Shown piece after piece: positions 8,448-16,607 of a stretch of DNA of 64,000 nucleotides. Made by a program: the position numbers and the translations under genes. The first letter of the stretch is position 1, and each line of letters starts with the position of its first letter. The notes beneath the pieces are model-generated. The model worked only from the letters and a program-made list of their open reading frames with translations, was not told the DNA's origin and did not search any database. Source of the DNA: Ruminiclostridium cellobioparum DSM 1351 = ATCC 15832 (GTDB lineage Bacteria > Bacillota > Clostridia > Acetivibrionales > DSM-1351); assembly GCF_000621505.1 (NCBI RefSeq), contig NZ_JHYD01000003.1, positions 248,001-312,000 of the forward strand, given 5' to 3'.

Positions 8448-8648
8448 AAAATCATCTCCGTCTATTTATTAATATACTTACCATTGTATAAAGTAATTAT
8501 TTCATATTCCAGGAAAAATAGCACGCTTTAATCGAATTTTCTAAATGGCTATCAAAAGGCGAACAAATGTTCTTGAAATTATCATGTATATATTGTATAA
8601 TAATAGTTGTAATAATTGTAATAATTGGCAGAATCAATCCAATAAGAA

Positions 8649-9410
8649 ATGAGAGAGCCGGAAATAATGTTCAGTGATTTATATATTAGCGGATTAAAAT
8701 TGCAAAAGAATACCGGATGTCAGGATTCATATGTTTTTGAGCTTCCGAGTTTAAAGAATGTGGAACAACTGTCCTTTAACAAAAAAGTCACTTTTTTCAT
8801 CGGTGAAAACGGTTCGGGAAAATCCACTCTTCTTGAGGCAATTGCCATAAATATGGGCTTTAATGCCGAAGGAGGGACCATGAATTTTAATTTTGCATCC
8901 CAGGAAACTCATTCGGCGCTGTATAAAAGCATGACTTTGGTCAAAGGTGTTAAGCGGCCTAAAGACGGTTTTTTTCTCAGGGCCGAGAGTTTTTACAATG
9001 TTGCAACCGAAATTGACAGATTGGATAAGACGGGATTCAATCCTTTTATACATGTATACGGCGGCAAATCCCTTCATAATCAATCCCATGGAGAAAGCTT
9101 CATGGCACTTGTCCAAAACAGGTTTAGGGGAAAGGGCCTTTATATTCTGGATGAGCCGGAAGCTGCCCTGTCACCCACAAGACAGCTGTCCTTACTGGTC
9201 CATATAAATGAATTGGCAAAGGATAATTCACAATTTATTATTGCGACACATTCACCCATATTGCTGGCATATCCCGACTCCGATATTTTAATGCTGGATG
9301 ACGGAGGAATAACAAAAACTCTTTATAAAGAAACGGAACACTACAATATAACCAGGCAATTTTTAAATAATCCTGAAAAAATGCTGGAATATTTATTTAA
9401 TGAAATATGA
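8649..9410 (+). CDS. AAA/ABC-type ATPase, COG3910-like
   Basis: This 253-residue soluble ATPase has a Walker A motif GENGSGKST at about residue 52, a signature-like SHGESF and a Walker B YILDEPEAALSP, followed by a switch histidine in ATHSPIL. It resembles the family of small predicted ATP-binding proteins related to RecF/SMC-type ABC ATPases that lack a transporter partner. Two starts are possible: 8649, and an internal ATG at 8667 (MFSDLYIS). No membrane or substrate-binding gene accompanies it, so it is probably not a transporter component. Its biological role is not known to me. Confidence 0.8.
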   Translation: MREPEIMFSDLYISGLKLQKNTGCQDSYVFELPSLKNVEQLSFNKKVTFFIGENGSGKSTLLEAIAINMGFNAEGGTMNFNFASQETHSALYKSMTLVKGVKRPKDGFFLRAESFYNVATEIDRLDKTGFNPFIHVYGGKSLHNQSHGESFMALVQNRFRGKGLYILDEPEAALSPTRQLSLLVHINELAKDNSQFIIATHSPILLAYPDSDILMLDDGGITKTLYKETEHYNITRQFLNNPEKMLEYLFNEI

Positions 9411-9412
9411 AA

Positions 9413-9892
9413 CTAAAAAGCTTCAAGTCTTCTTTGTTTTCTTAATTCACACCGCTTTTTACCCGCCTCCCATTCCAGCTTTTCTTCCTCGGTTTCCAGG
9501 GTCAGACCCGGAACCTGGACAGGATGGTCATTTTCATCCAATGCCACAAGGACAAGGTAGGCACGGTTTATCATATACCGCATTCCATCCAGTTTTTCAA
9601 CATAAGTGGATACCCGAACCTCCATGGAGGTTCTCCCCACATAAGTAATCTGTCCTACGAGGAAGATTGTGCTGTTAACATAAGCAGCAGCCTTGAATTG
9701 CAGATTATCTATTGAAGCGGTAGTTACATTACAGCCGGAATGCCTTCTGGCTACCACAGCGGCAACAATATCAATCCATTCCATAAGTCTGCCTCCGAAA
9801 AGCCGGTTAAAGCCATTAATATGCTCGGGCATGATTATTTGTATTTGCTCTGTTTTAGAATCAGAAACTTTTTTATATATTTTTTTGTCCAT
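9413..9892 (-). CDS. Acyl-CoA thioesterase, hotdog fold (YciA/BACH type)
   Basis: The 159-residue protein carries the hotdog acyl-CoA hydrolase core: GFNRLFGGRLMEWIDIVAA with the helix that covers the active site, then TTASIDNLQF and a VGRTSMEV strand. Such enzymes hydrolyse acyl-CoA to free acid and CoA in the cytoplasm. The C-terminus is basic and charged, unlike the rest. The gene faces the preceding ATPase gene tail to tail with only 2 bp between the stop codons. Confidence 0.85.
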   Translation of the reverse strand: MDKKIYKKVSDSKTEQIQIIMPEHINGFNRLFGGRLMEWIDIVAAVVARRHSGCNVTTASIDNLQFKAAAYVNSTIFLVGQITYVGRTSMEVRVSTYVEKLDGMRYMINRAYLVLVALDENDHPVQVPGLTLETEEEKLEWEAGKKRCELRKQRRLEAF

Positions 9893-10178
9893 CCTAACCT
9901 CCTAGTTTAGCATTTTTACGTATGTTATATTAATCAACCAGCTGGCAATACAGCTGTTTTATATATAAGCATATACTAATTTCTTGTAGATTTATACCCG
10001 GTTTCAATCAAAATAATCTCTTAGTTGCCTGGAGCTGAAAAAAATAATGGTATTCACGGCTTTTTTCTGATTTGACTAACCAGGAATAATTATCTATAAT
10101 ATTTAAAAATTATATTTGTAATATATATATAAGAGGCTTATTTATATTAAGAGAGTAATATACGAATGGAGTTCCAAA

Positions 10179-10805
10179 TTGAAATTTACCAGATTTGTTT
10201 TAACAATTGTATTACCACTGCTGATGTTTTTATTTTTGGCTGTTAATGTTCTGAACAATAATATTCAGGCCTTTGATGCTTATGTTTATTCAATGGTTTC
10301 CAAAATCATATCCGGAAAAATGACCATTTTTATGAAATTCATTACTTTTCTGGCTTCACAACAGTTTCTAGGTATAATTTGTGCATTAGTATTCCTGAGT
10401 ATCTTTACAAAAAAGCAAAAGTATTCCTTCTATGCTGCAATGACAATTATAAATATATCTCTAAGTTCAATAATCAATGTAGGATTAAAATGGTTAATCA
10501 ACAGAAACAGGCCGGATATTTTAAAACTGGTTGAGGTAACCGGGCTTAGTTTTCCAAGCGGACATTCGATGGCAGCAATTAGTTTCTACGGGTTTATAAT
10601 TTATCTGTGCGGCAGATTCTATAAAGGTAAATATAAAAATCTGGTTATTTTTCCGATTGTCATATTGATTGCTCTTGTGGGTTTGAGCCGGATATACCTG
10701 GGCGTTCATTATTCCAGTGATGTTTTGGGAGGTTTTTCCTTTGGGGTGCTTTGGCTTGGGGTATTTACCCTAATAATAGAAAAAGCGCAGGAAAAACATG
10801 TATGA
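10179..10805 (+). CDS. PAP2 family membrane phosphatase
   Basis: The 208-residue protein has about six membrane segments and all three PAP2 motifs: KWLINRNRPD, SFPSGHSMA and SRIYLGVHYSSDV, with the catalytic His in the third. Members dephosphorylate lipid phosphates such as undecaprenyl diphosphate, phosphatidate or phosphatidylglycerol phosphate at the membrane. The start is a TTG preceded by GGAG at 10168-10171. No lipid pathway gene is adjacent, so the substrate is open. Confidence 0.88.
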   Translation: MKFTRFVLTIVLPLLMFLFLAVNVLNNNIQAFDAYVYSMVSKIISGKMTIFMKFITFLASQQFLGIICALVFLSIFTKKQKYSFYAAMTIINISLSSIINVGLKWLINRNRPDILKLVEVTGLSFPSGHSMAAISFYGFIIYLCGRFYKGKYKNLVIFPIVILIALVGLSRIYLGVHYSSDVLGGFSFGVLWLGVFTLIIEKAQEKHV

Positions 10806-10871
10806 ATTACCTGTAAATAAAAAAATATGCAGTGGAGAAAATAAGGTAAAATACTATTTTGAGGTGATGGC

Positions 10872-11270
10872 ATGAAACGTATTTTACCTTGTTTATTATG
10901 TGTCAGCTTGTTATTTAACGTTTTTTTTGCAGTTCATAAAGTTAATGAAAGCAGACAGGTCATGCAGCAAAATAATTTGCTTGCACAAGCAGATGGAAAT
11001 CAAATTCAGGTTATAGCAAAGAGACCATATATCAAAAGGGGTGAGGTAGGAGTTTTGGCATTAAGATGCACTCCCAACAACAATTGCAGGATTATATGCA
11101 GCTATAGGATAAGAGGCCAGGATTTTACAACCACACGAAACATAGTTGCAGGTAATGACGGCAGTGTTCTCTGTACCTGGAAAGTCGACAAAAATACCGA
11201 TACAGGTACCTACCAGATTGAAGTGGTCAGCGGAGGAAGCCGGCTTGTTACAAACTATGTTGTTCAATAG
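10872..11270 (+). CDS. Secreted or membrane-anchored protein, unknown function
   Basis: The 132-residue protein starts with a basic residue and a hydrophobic segment (about residues 3-22, with one Cys) typical of a signal peptide or N-terminal anchor. The rest is a predicted beta-rich domain of about 80 residues, including a CTPNNNC and an ICSYRIRG segment, similar in style to short Ig-like or surface domains. A GAGGTGATGG sits just before the ATG. It follows the PAP2 gene by 66 bp and may be co-transcribed with it. No family is recognised. Confidence 0.65.
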   Translation: MKRILPCLLCVSLLFNVFFAVHKVNESRQVMQQNNLLAQADGNQIQVIAKRPYIKRGEVGVLALRCTPNNNCRIICSYRIRGQDFTTTRNIVAGNDGSVLCTWKVDKNTDTGTYQIEVVSGGSRLVTNYVVQ

Positions 11271-11283
11271 GGAAACGGAAAAT

Positions 11284-11350
11284 GGCTGTCTCATAATAAG
11301 ATGATGAAATTCATGTATTGCATTCATTTTATTTTGGAGACAGCCTCTTT
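11284..11350 (+). terminator. Terminator with long loop
   Basis: GGCTGTCTC at 11284-11292 pairs with GAGACAGCC at 11337-11345, followed by a pyrimidine-rich tail. The 44-nt loop is long, and the pairing arms are the same as in the short terminator at 63145. Confidence 0.5.
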
Positions 11351-11466
11351 TGTGCCTGAAAATAATATGCTAAAATAAGCAAGTACAGTATGTTTACTTA
11401 AAGAAACAGCAATTATACCGTTTATTTAAATATAATAACTGGTATTCATGAAAGAAGGAAGCCCAA

Positions 11467-12087
11467 ATGAAATATGTAGATCTGTCACAACCAATACATA
11501 CAGGTATGCCGGTATACCCCGGAGATAGTGCTGTTATACTTAAACATGATAGGGTTTACAGCAGGGAACAATACAACAACCACAGCCTTGAGACGGGAAT
11601 GCATGTAGGAACCCATATTGACGGAAGGATGCATATGCTTGATGTTGACGAGTATATCGGAAATATGCCCCTTGAGCAATTCAGCGGAAGAGGGGGGATA
11701 ATACATTCTGAAAATGAGAGTGTTATTTCATTGAAACCCGGTTATCAGGAAATAATTGAAGGAAAAGATATAATCCTGTTTCATACCGGAATGGACAGAT
11801 TTTATGGAAGTGAAAAATACTATAATGATCATCCTGTTCTGGACATATCAATCTGTAAATGTCTTGCAGCCAATAATATAAAGTTGGTCGGAGTTGATAT
11901 GCCTTCTCCTGACAGGCTTCCCTTTGAAATTCATAAATTCCTGCTTCAAAATAATATTTTTATATTAGAAAATCTGACAAATCTCGATTTAATATCTGAA
12001 GCCGATGTATTCGAAGTATTCGCATTTCCCTTGAAAATCAATGCCGATTCCAGTATGGTAAGAGCAATAGCAAGAATTGACATTTAA
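11467..12087 (+). CDS. Cyclase family protein (kynurenine formamidase-like metal hydrolase)
   Basis: This 206-residue member of the cyclase family begins with YVDLSQPIHTGMPVYPGD and has the metal-binding signature HVGTHIDGRMHM, plus GVDMPSPDR towards the C-terminus. Known members hydrolyse N-formylkynurenine or cyclic amides with a bound divalent metal. A GAAGGAAG precedes the ATG. No tryptophan degradation genes are nearby, so the formamidase function is not supported by context. It is monocistronic. Confidence 0.8.
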   Translation: MKYVDLSQPIHTGMPVYPGDSAVILKHDRVYSREQYNNHSLETGMHVGTHIDGRMHMLDVDEYIGNMPLEQFSGRGGIIHSENESVISLKPGYQEIIEGKDIILFHTGMDRFYGSEKYYNDHPVLDISICKCLAANNIKLVGVDMPSPDRLPFEIHKFLLQNNIFILENLTNLDLISEADVFEVFAFPLKINADSSMVRAIARIDI

Positions 12088-12111
12088 ACAAGAGAAAAAT
12101 AAAAATAAGGG

Positions 12112-12140
12112 TTGACAATACAATACTTAGCTCTTATAAT
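12112..12140 (+). promoter_or_regulatory. Promoter of tRNA-Lys
   Basis: A consensus TTGACA at 12112-12117 and TATAAT at 12135-12140 are spaced by 17 bp, 44 bp ahead of the tRNA. Confidence 0.85.
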
Positions 12141-12184
12141 ATAAAAGTGTTCGGGAAACACCAATGCCCCAAACGCTTGAAAAT

Positions 12185-12260
12185 GCGCCATTAGCTCAGT
12201 TGGTAGAGCACCTGACTCTTAATCAGGGTGTCCCGGGTTCGAATCCCTGATGGCGCACCA
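12185..12260 (+). tRNA. tRNA-Lys (anticodon CTT)
   Basis: The acceptor stem GCGCCAT pairs with ATGGCGC. The anticodon arm CCTGA/TCAGG encloses CTCTTAA, giving CTT. The T-arm GGGTTCGAATCCC is canonical and CCA is encoded. Confidence 0.96.
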
Positions 12261-12264
12261 GAAG

Positions 12265-12291
12265 ACTTCTACAAAAAGTAGAAGTTTTTTT
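12265..12291 (+). terminator. Terminator behind tRNA-Lys
   Basis: ACTTCTAC pairs with GTAGAAGT around five A, followed by a T-run. Confidence 0.85.
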
Positions 12292-12527
12292 ATTGTCTAA
12301 TAAAGTATTAATAAAAGTATCAGTTTGCTGTCAGAATTGTAGCATTGCATGAAGAGTAATGATATATTTAAGAAAATATTAACAAAAATGGTCAACCCCT
12401 ATTGTGAGGGAGCAACATATTGGTTAAAATAGTTCTATAAAGTTACATAAAAGTTACAAGAAAGTTACATAAATGTTTTATCAGTTTGAATAAAGAAAAA
12501 ATCTTATGGATGAAAAATGGTGGAATA

Positions 12528-13709
12528 ATGCCGAATTTTAAACATAATGCCATACAAATGGATGAGATAATTAATAAGACCATTAAGGCTCTTGATTCGG
12601 GTAAGATGGAAATAATTGAGATTGCAGAAAATTCCAGAAAAGAATGTTCGCGTCTTAAAGAAGAACTTGAAAGCCTGAAGATGCAGGTGGCTAGCAGCAT
12701 TAACGAAATTGAGAATCTTGAATTTGCATTGAAGACAAGTAAGAAAAAGCTGTCCGACGTAAACAGGGATTTTAAGAGATACAGCCAGGAAGATCTGGCA
12801 AAGGCCTATCAGGCGGCAGACGATTTGAGAGTCAAGCTTGCTGTAAAACGGGAACAGGAAAGCTTTTTGATAAAGAGACGCAATGACCTTGAAATAAGGA
12901 TCAGGGATTCGTTAAAGACCCTTGAAAGAGCCGACAATCTTATCGGGCACGTGGGTATAGCACTGGAATACCTGAGCAGCGATTTGAAGGGCGTGGGTGA
13001 GCAGCTGGATAATCTGCAGCAGAAACAATTACTCGGACTGAGAATAATCGAAGCTCAGGAGGAGGAGAGAAAGCGTGTTGCCAGGGAAATCCATGACGGG
13101 CCTGCACAGTCAATATCCAATGCTGTAATAAAGGCAGAGATATGTGAGCGGTTATTGGATAAAAATATTCAAGAGGCCAAAACTGAGCTGCAAAACCTGA
13201 AGAAGGTCATGAGAGACAGCTTGCAGGAGGTTCGGAAAATTATCTACAACCTTAGACCTATGGCACTTGATGATCTGGGGCTATTGCCAACTTTAGAAAG
13301 ATATGTTATTTCTTTTAAGGAGACAACTGGAATAAATGTGACATTCAAGTGCAGAGGAATAGATGAAGAAATAATAAAGCCGGTTATCTCACTTACAGTT
13401 TTCAGAATTGTACAGGAAGCGCTGAATAATGTGCTTAAACATTCCAAATCAAAAACGGCAGGTGTTGCTTTGGAGAAAATCGACAAGAAACTCAGTATCA
13501 TCATATTTGACAACGGTGTGGGCTTTGATACCAAAACCATACGTATGACTAACTCGGATTTATCCGGAGGATTTGGTCTTTTTAGCATGAAGGAGAGAGT
13601 TGCCCTGCTTGAAGGAGAATTTAACGTAGTGTCCGAAGAACAGAAAGGTACAAGAATAAACATACAAATACCACTCATTGATGAAGGGGAGGCACTCGTA
13701 AATGGATAA
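12528..13709 (+). CDS. degS: Sensor histidine kinase DegS
   Basis: This cytoplasmic histidine kinase of about 393 residues has no membrane segment. A long coiled coil (about residues 15-165) matches the DegS sensor domain. It is followed by a HisKA_3 dimerisation region with the phospho-accepting histidine in EERKRVAREIHDGPAQS, then an HATPase domain with FDNGVGFD and GGFGLFSMKERV. The ATG at 12528 has GGTGG 5 nt upstream and is preferred to the in-frame TTG at 12486. The 3' end overlaps the response regulator gene by 8 bp, so the two are translationally coupled. In Bacillus the pair controls exoenzymes, competence and motility; targets here are unknown. Confidence 0.9.
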   Translation: MPNFKHNAIQMDEIINKTIKALDSGKMEIIEIAENSRKECSRLKEELESLKMQVASSINEIENLEFALKTSKKKLSDVNRDFKRYSQEDLAKAYQAADDLRVKLAVKREQESFLIKRRNDLEIRIRDSLKTLERADNLIGHVGIALEYLSSDLKGVGEQLDNLQQKQLLGLRIIEAQEEERKRVAREIHDGPAQSISNAVIKAEICERLLDKNIQEAKTELQNLKKVMRDSLQEVRKIIYNLRPMALDDLGLLPTLERYVISFKETTGINVTFKCRGIDEEIIKPVISLTVFRIVQEALNNVLKHSKSKTAGVALEKIDKKLSIIIFDNGVGFDTKTIRMTNSDLSGGFGLFSMKERVALLEGEFNVVSEEQKGTRINIQIPLIDEGEALVNG

Positions 13710-14352
13710 GATTAAAGTAATGATTGCAGATGATCATGCCATGGTGAGGCAGGGATTAAAAACAATTCTTGAGCTGGAGGAGGATATATGTGTCGTAGCC
13801 CAGGCTTCTAACGGCGGTGAGGCAGTGGATCTTGCAAAATCCCTCAAGCCGGATATTATTTTGATGGACATAAACATGCCGGTATTAAACGGACTGCAGG
13901 CCATTAAAATGTTGAAGGAAGGAAATGACCGCTTTAAAATAATTGTTTTAACACTGCATCAGGATAGGGAATATTTGTTTAAAACGCTGCAAATGGGCTG
14001 TGAGGGCTACGTATTAAAAGATGCCGAATCGTCTGTATTGATTGAAGCCATAAGAAGTGTATTCCATGACCAGACCTTTATCCAGCCCAATATGACCAGT
14101 GAACTGGTCAAGGAATTCAACAGAGTTACACTGTATGAACATGACAGATCTTTGACCAACAATTTGACCACCCGAGAAATAGAGGTTTTAAAGCTTATAG
14201 CCGAAGGCATGATAAATAAGGAAATCGCAAAAAACCTTTACATAAGCGAAAAGACAGTCAAGAATCATATATCCAACATATTTAAGAAGCTTGATGTAAA
14301 CGACAGGACACAAGCCGCCATTTATGCATTCAAACATAACATTAAGGCCTGA
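13702..14352 (+). CDS. degU: Response regulator DegU (NarL/LuxR type)
   Basis: This 216-residue two-domain regulator has a receiver domain with the acidic pair in MIADDHAMVRQG, the phospho-accepting aspartate in IILMDINMPVLNG and the lysine in GYVLKDAE, followed by a LuxR-type helix-turn-helix (LTTREIEVLKLIAEGMINKE). It overlaps degS, its cognate kinase, by 8 bp. The family length is normal and all key residues are present. Confidence 0.92.
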   Translation: MDKIKVMIADDHAMVRQGLKTILELEEDICVVAQASNGGEAVDLAKSLKPDIILMDINMPVLNGLQAIKMLKEGNDRFKIIVLTLHQDREYLFKTLQMGCEGYVLKDAESSVLIEAIRSVFHDQTFIQPNMTSELVKEFNRVTLYEHDRSLTNNLTTREIEVLKLIAEGMINKEIAKNLYISEKTVKNHISNIFKKLDVNDRTQAAIYAFKHNIKA

Positions 14353-14403
14353 TTTGATAATCCCGGCTGCGGAATTTATTAAATTAAAGCATTAATAAAT
14401 GTA

Positions 14404-14433
14404 TTGACATTTGTACAATTTACATAGTATTAT
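14404..14433 (+). promoter_or_regulatory. Promoter ahead of the T-box leader
   Basis: TTGACA at 14404-14409 and TATTAT at 14428-14433, spaced by 18 bp, lie just upstream of the T-box leader. Confidence 0.65.
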
Positions 14434-14456
14434 ATTAATAATTTGAATAAAAAACT

Positions 14457-14702
14457 GCTGAGAACGGGAAAAGTAGACTGTTAAAAATCCAAAGAGAGCT
14501 ATCGTACGGTGAGAGATGGTGATTTTGAAAAGTTGAAGCTCGCCCGGGAGCATTCCGGCTGAATAGTCAGGCCGGAACGGTATTCACCGTTATAGGATTA
14601 AAGAGAGAATTCAATAAGCCAATTACGCTATTGGTTGAATTAATTTGAGTGGTACCGCGGAACATGCTTTTCGTCTCATTTCTGAGATGAAGAGCTTTTT
14701 TA
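14457..14702 (+). promoter_or_regulatory. T-box leader, probable leucine specifier
   Basis: The leader has the GGAAAAGTAG start, the AGAGAG and GGTG elements of Stem I, and the antiterminator T-box GTGGTACCGCGG at 14649-14660. A terminator stem (TCGTCTCA with TGAGATGA, then T-run) ends near 14702. Aligning it base for base with the Ile T-box at 24540 (both have a 16-nt block from GAA to GAG) puts CTC at 14539-14541 where the Ile leader has ATC. This indicates a Leu specifier. A one-base shift would give GCT (Ala), so the reading is likely but not certain. The controlled gene is an acyl-CoA synthetase, not an aminoacyl-tRNA synthetase. Confidence 0.8.
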
Positions 14703-14752
14703 TTGCTTTAATTTATCTGATTTAGACATTTATCATTTTTGGAGGTGCTTAT

Positions 14753-16417
14753 ATGGAAAAGCTTATTGAAATAACAGTTGGCGGAATGCTTGAGGAAATG
14801 GCAGGAAAATACCCCGACCACGAGTGCCTTTTATACTCTGATCGCCCCTTTAGAAAAACGTACTCGGAATTCAATTCCATATGCAACAGTGTTGCAAAAA
14901 GCTTTATGAAAATGGGTATTAAAAAAGGTGACCACGTAGCCATGTGGGCTACAAATGTTCCGGAATGGCTGATTACGCTTTTTGCTACGGCGAAAATCGG
15001 CGCTGTTCTGGTTACTGTAAACACAAATTACAAGATTTTCGAGCTGGAATACCTGCTCAAGCAATCGGACAGCAATACCCTGGTTTTAATCGACGGCTTT
15101 AAGGATTCCAATTATATTCAGATACTAAATGAGCTATGTCCTGAGATAAAGGATTCAAAACCCGGGGAGCTCAATATTGAAAAGCTTCCTTTCCTTAAAA
15201 ATGTTATCAGCGTCAGTGAAAACAAATACCCTGGAATGTTCGGCTGGTCTGATATGTTAGACATGGGAAGTGACATTCCAGATGATGAGCTCTATGCCAT
15301 AAGCAGCTCCCTTGACTGCCATGATGTTATCAATATGCAGTACACCTCCGGAACTACTGGCTTCCCTAAAGGTGTCATGCTGACACACTACAACATAATT
15401 AATAATGGGAAGTGTATCGGTGACTGCATGCATTTTACCCACCAGGACAGATTGTGCATTCCGGTTCCGTTTTTCCACTGCTTTGGTCTTGTACTTGCCG
15501 TAATGGCCTGCGTTACCCACGGAACCACAATGATACCCCTTGAATACTATCAGCCTCTAAAGGTAATGCAGACGGTACAGGAGGAAAAATGCACCGCTGT
15601 GTATGGTGTACCCACCATGTTTATAGGCATACTTGAACACCCTGAATTTAATAATTATGACTATTCATCATTGAGAACAGGTATCATGTCAGGTTCCCCA
15701 TGTCCTGTAAAATACATGGAACTGGTGGTTGACAAAATGAATATGAAAGATATCACCATTCCTTACGGACAGACCGAAGCTTCGCCCGTTTGCACCCAGA
15801 CCAGAATAGGGGACAGCCTGGAGCGCAGAGTTGCCACTGTGGGCCGTTCGCTTCCATTTATCGAGTGCAAGATAGTGGACCCCGAAACAGGCAGGGATTT
15901 GCCTGACGGAGTACCCGGAGAGTTTGTTGCAAGAGGTTATAATGTCATGAAAGGATATTACAAAATGCCCGAAGCCACAGCACAGGCCATTGACCCCGAC
16001 GGCTGGCTACATACCGGTGACCTTGCCGTCAGGGATGAGCATGGTTATTACAAAATCACCGGAAGAATCAAGGACATGATAATAAGAGGCGGAGAAAATA
16101 TTTATCCGAAGGAAATCGAGGAATTTTTGTATACGCTGCCTGAAATAAAGGATGTCCAGGTAATCGGTGTCCCCTCCAGGGCTTACGGTGAAGAAATAAT
16201 GGCCTGCGTTGTTTTGAAGGAAGGCTGTACCATGACCGAAGATGATGTTAAGAATGCAGTGAGGTCACATATGGCAAGGCATAAGACTCCAAAATATGTG
16301 AGCTTTGTCGACAGCTTCCCAATGACTGCAAGCGGTAAGATACAGAAGTACAAAATGCGTGAAAATGCCATAGTTCAGCTGGGCCTGCAGGATGAAGCAG
16401 GTATTGAAACGGCTTGA
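14753..16417 (+). CDS. AMP-forming acyl-CoA synthetase
   Basis: This 554-residue member of the adenylate-forming superfamily has the P-loop-like motif MQYTSGTTGFPKGVMLTH at about residue 200, the YGQTEASP motif, a GWLHTGDLAV motif with the conserved Asp, and a C-terminal lysine in SGKIQKYKM. It should convert a carboxylic acid, ATP and CoA to an acyl-CoA. The length and motifs match medium or branched-chain acyl-CoA ligases. It is preceded by a T-box with a probable Leu specifier, which suggests that the substrate could be a leucine-derived acid such as isovalerate or 4-methyl-2-oxo derivatives; that part is inference. GGAGG precedes the ATG. Confidence 0.9.
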   Translation: MEKLIEITVGGMLEEMAGKYPDHECLLYSDRPFRKTYSEFNSICNSVAKSFMKMGIKKGDHVAMWATNVPEWLITLFATAKIGAVLVTVNTNYKIFELEYLLKQSDSNTLVLIDGFKDSNYIQILNELCPEIKDSKPGELNIEKLPFLKNVISVSENKYPGMFGWSDMLDMGSDIPDDELYAISSSLDCHDVINMQYTSGTTGFPKGVMLTHYNIINNGKCIGDCMHFTHQDRLCIPVPFFHCFGLVLAVMACVTHGTTMIPLEYYQPLKVMQTVQEEKCTAVYGVPTMFIGILEHPEFNNYDYSSLRTGIMSGSPCPVKYMELVVDKMNMKDITIPYGQTEASPVCTQTRIGDSLERRVATVGRSLPFIECKIVDPETGRDLPDGVPGEFVARGYNVMKGYYKMPEATAQAIDPDGWLHTGDLAVRDEHGYYKITGRIKDMIIRGGENIYPKEIEEFLYTLPEIKDVQVIGVPSRAYGEEIMACVVLKEGCTMTEDDVKNAVRSHMARHKTPKYVSFVDSFPMTASGKIQKYKMRENAIVQLGLQDEAGIETA

Positions 16418-16545
16418 TAATTGTATTAATAATTGCATTTATAATTACTTTTTAGTTGATTTTAAAACAGTTTTACAGCAGTAATCGGGTCAGCTTACCT
16501 TTACATTAAGCTGATACACTATTATAATTTATTAATAAGCTCATG

Positions 16546-16570
16546 ATTGCCAGTCTAAAAAACTGGCAAT
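16546..16570 (+). terminator. Hairpin in the gap between the acyl-CoA synthetase and methyltransferase genes
   Basis: ATTGCCAGT at 16546-16554 pairs with ACTGGCAAT at 16562-16570, followed by a weak T-rich tail (TTGTTT). It probably terminates the upstream gene. The surrounding 190-bp gap shows nothing else I can support. Confidence 0.5.
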
Positions 16571-16607
16571 TTGTTTAATATATAGAAATTTAATTTGTGG
16601 AGGAACC

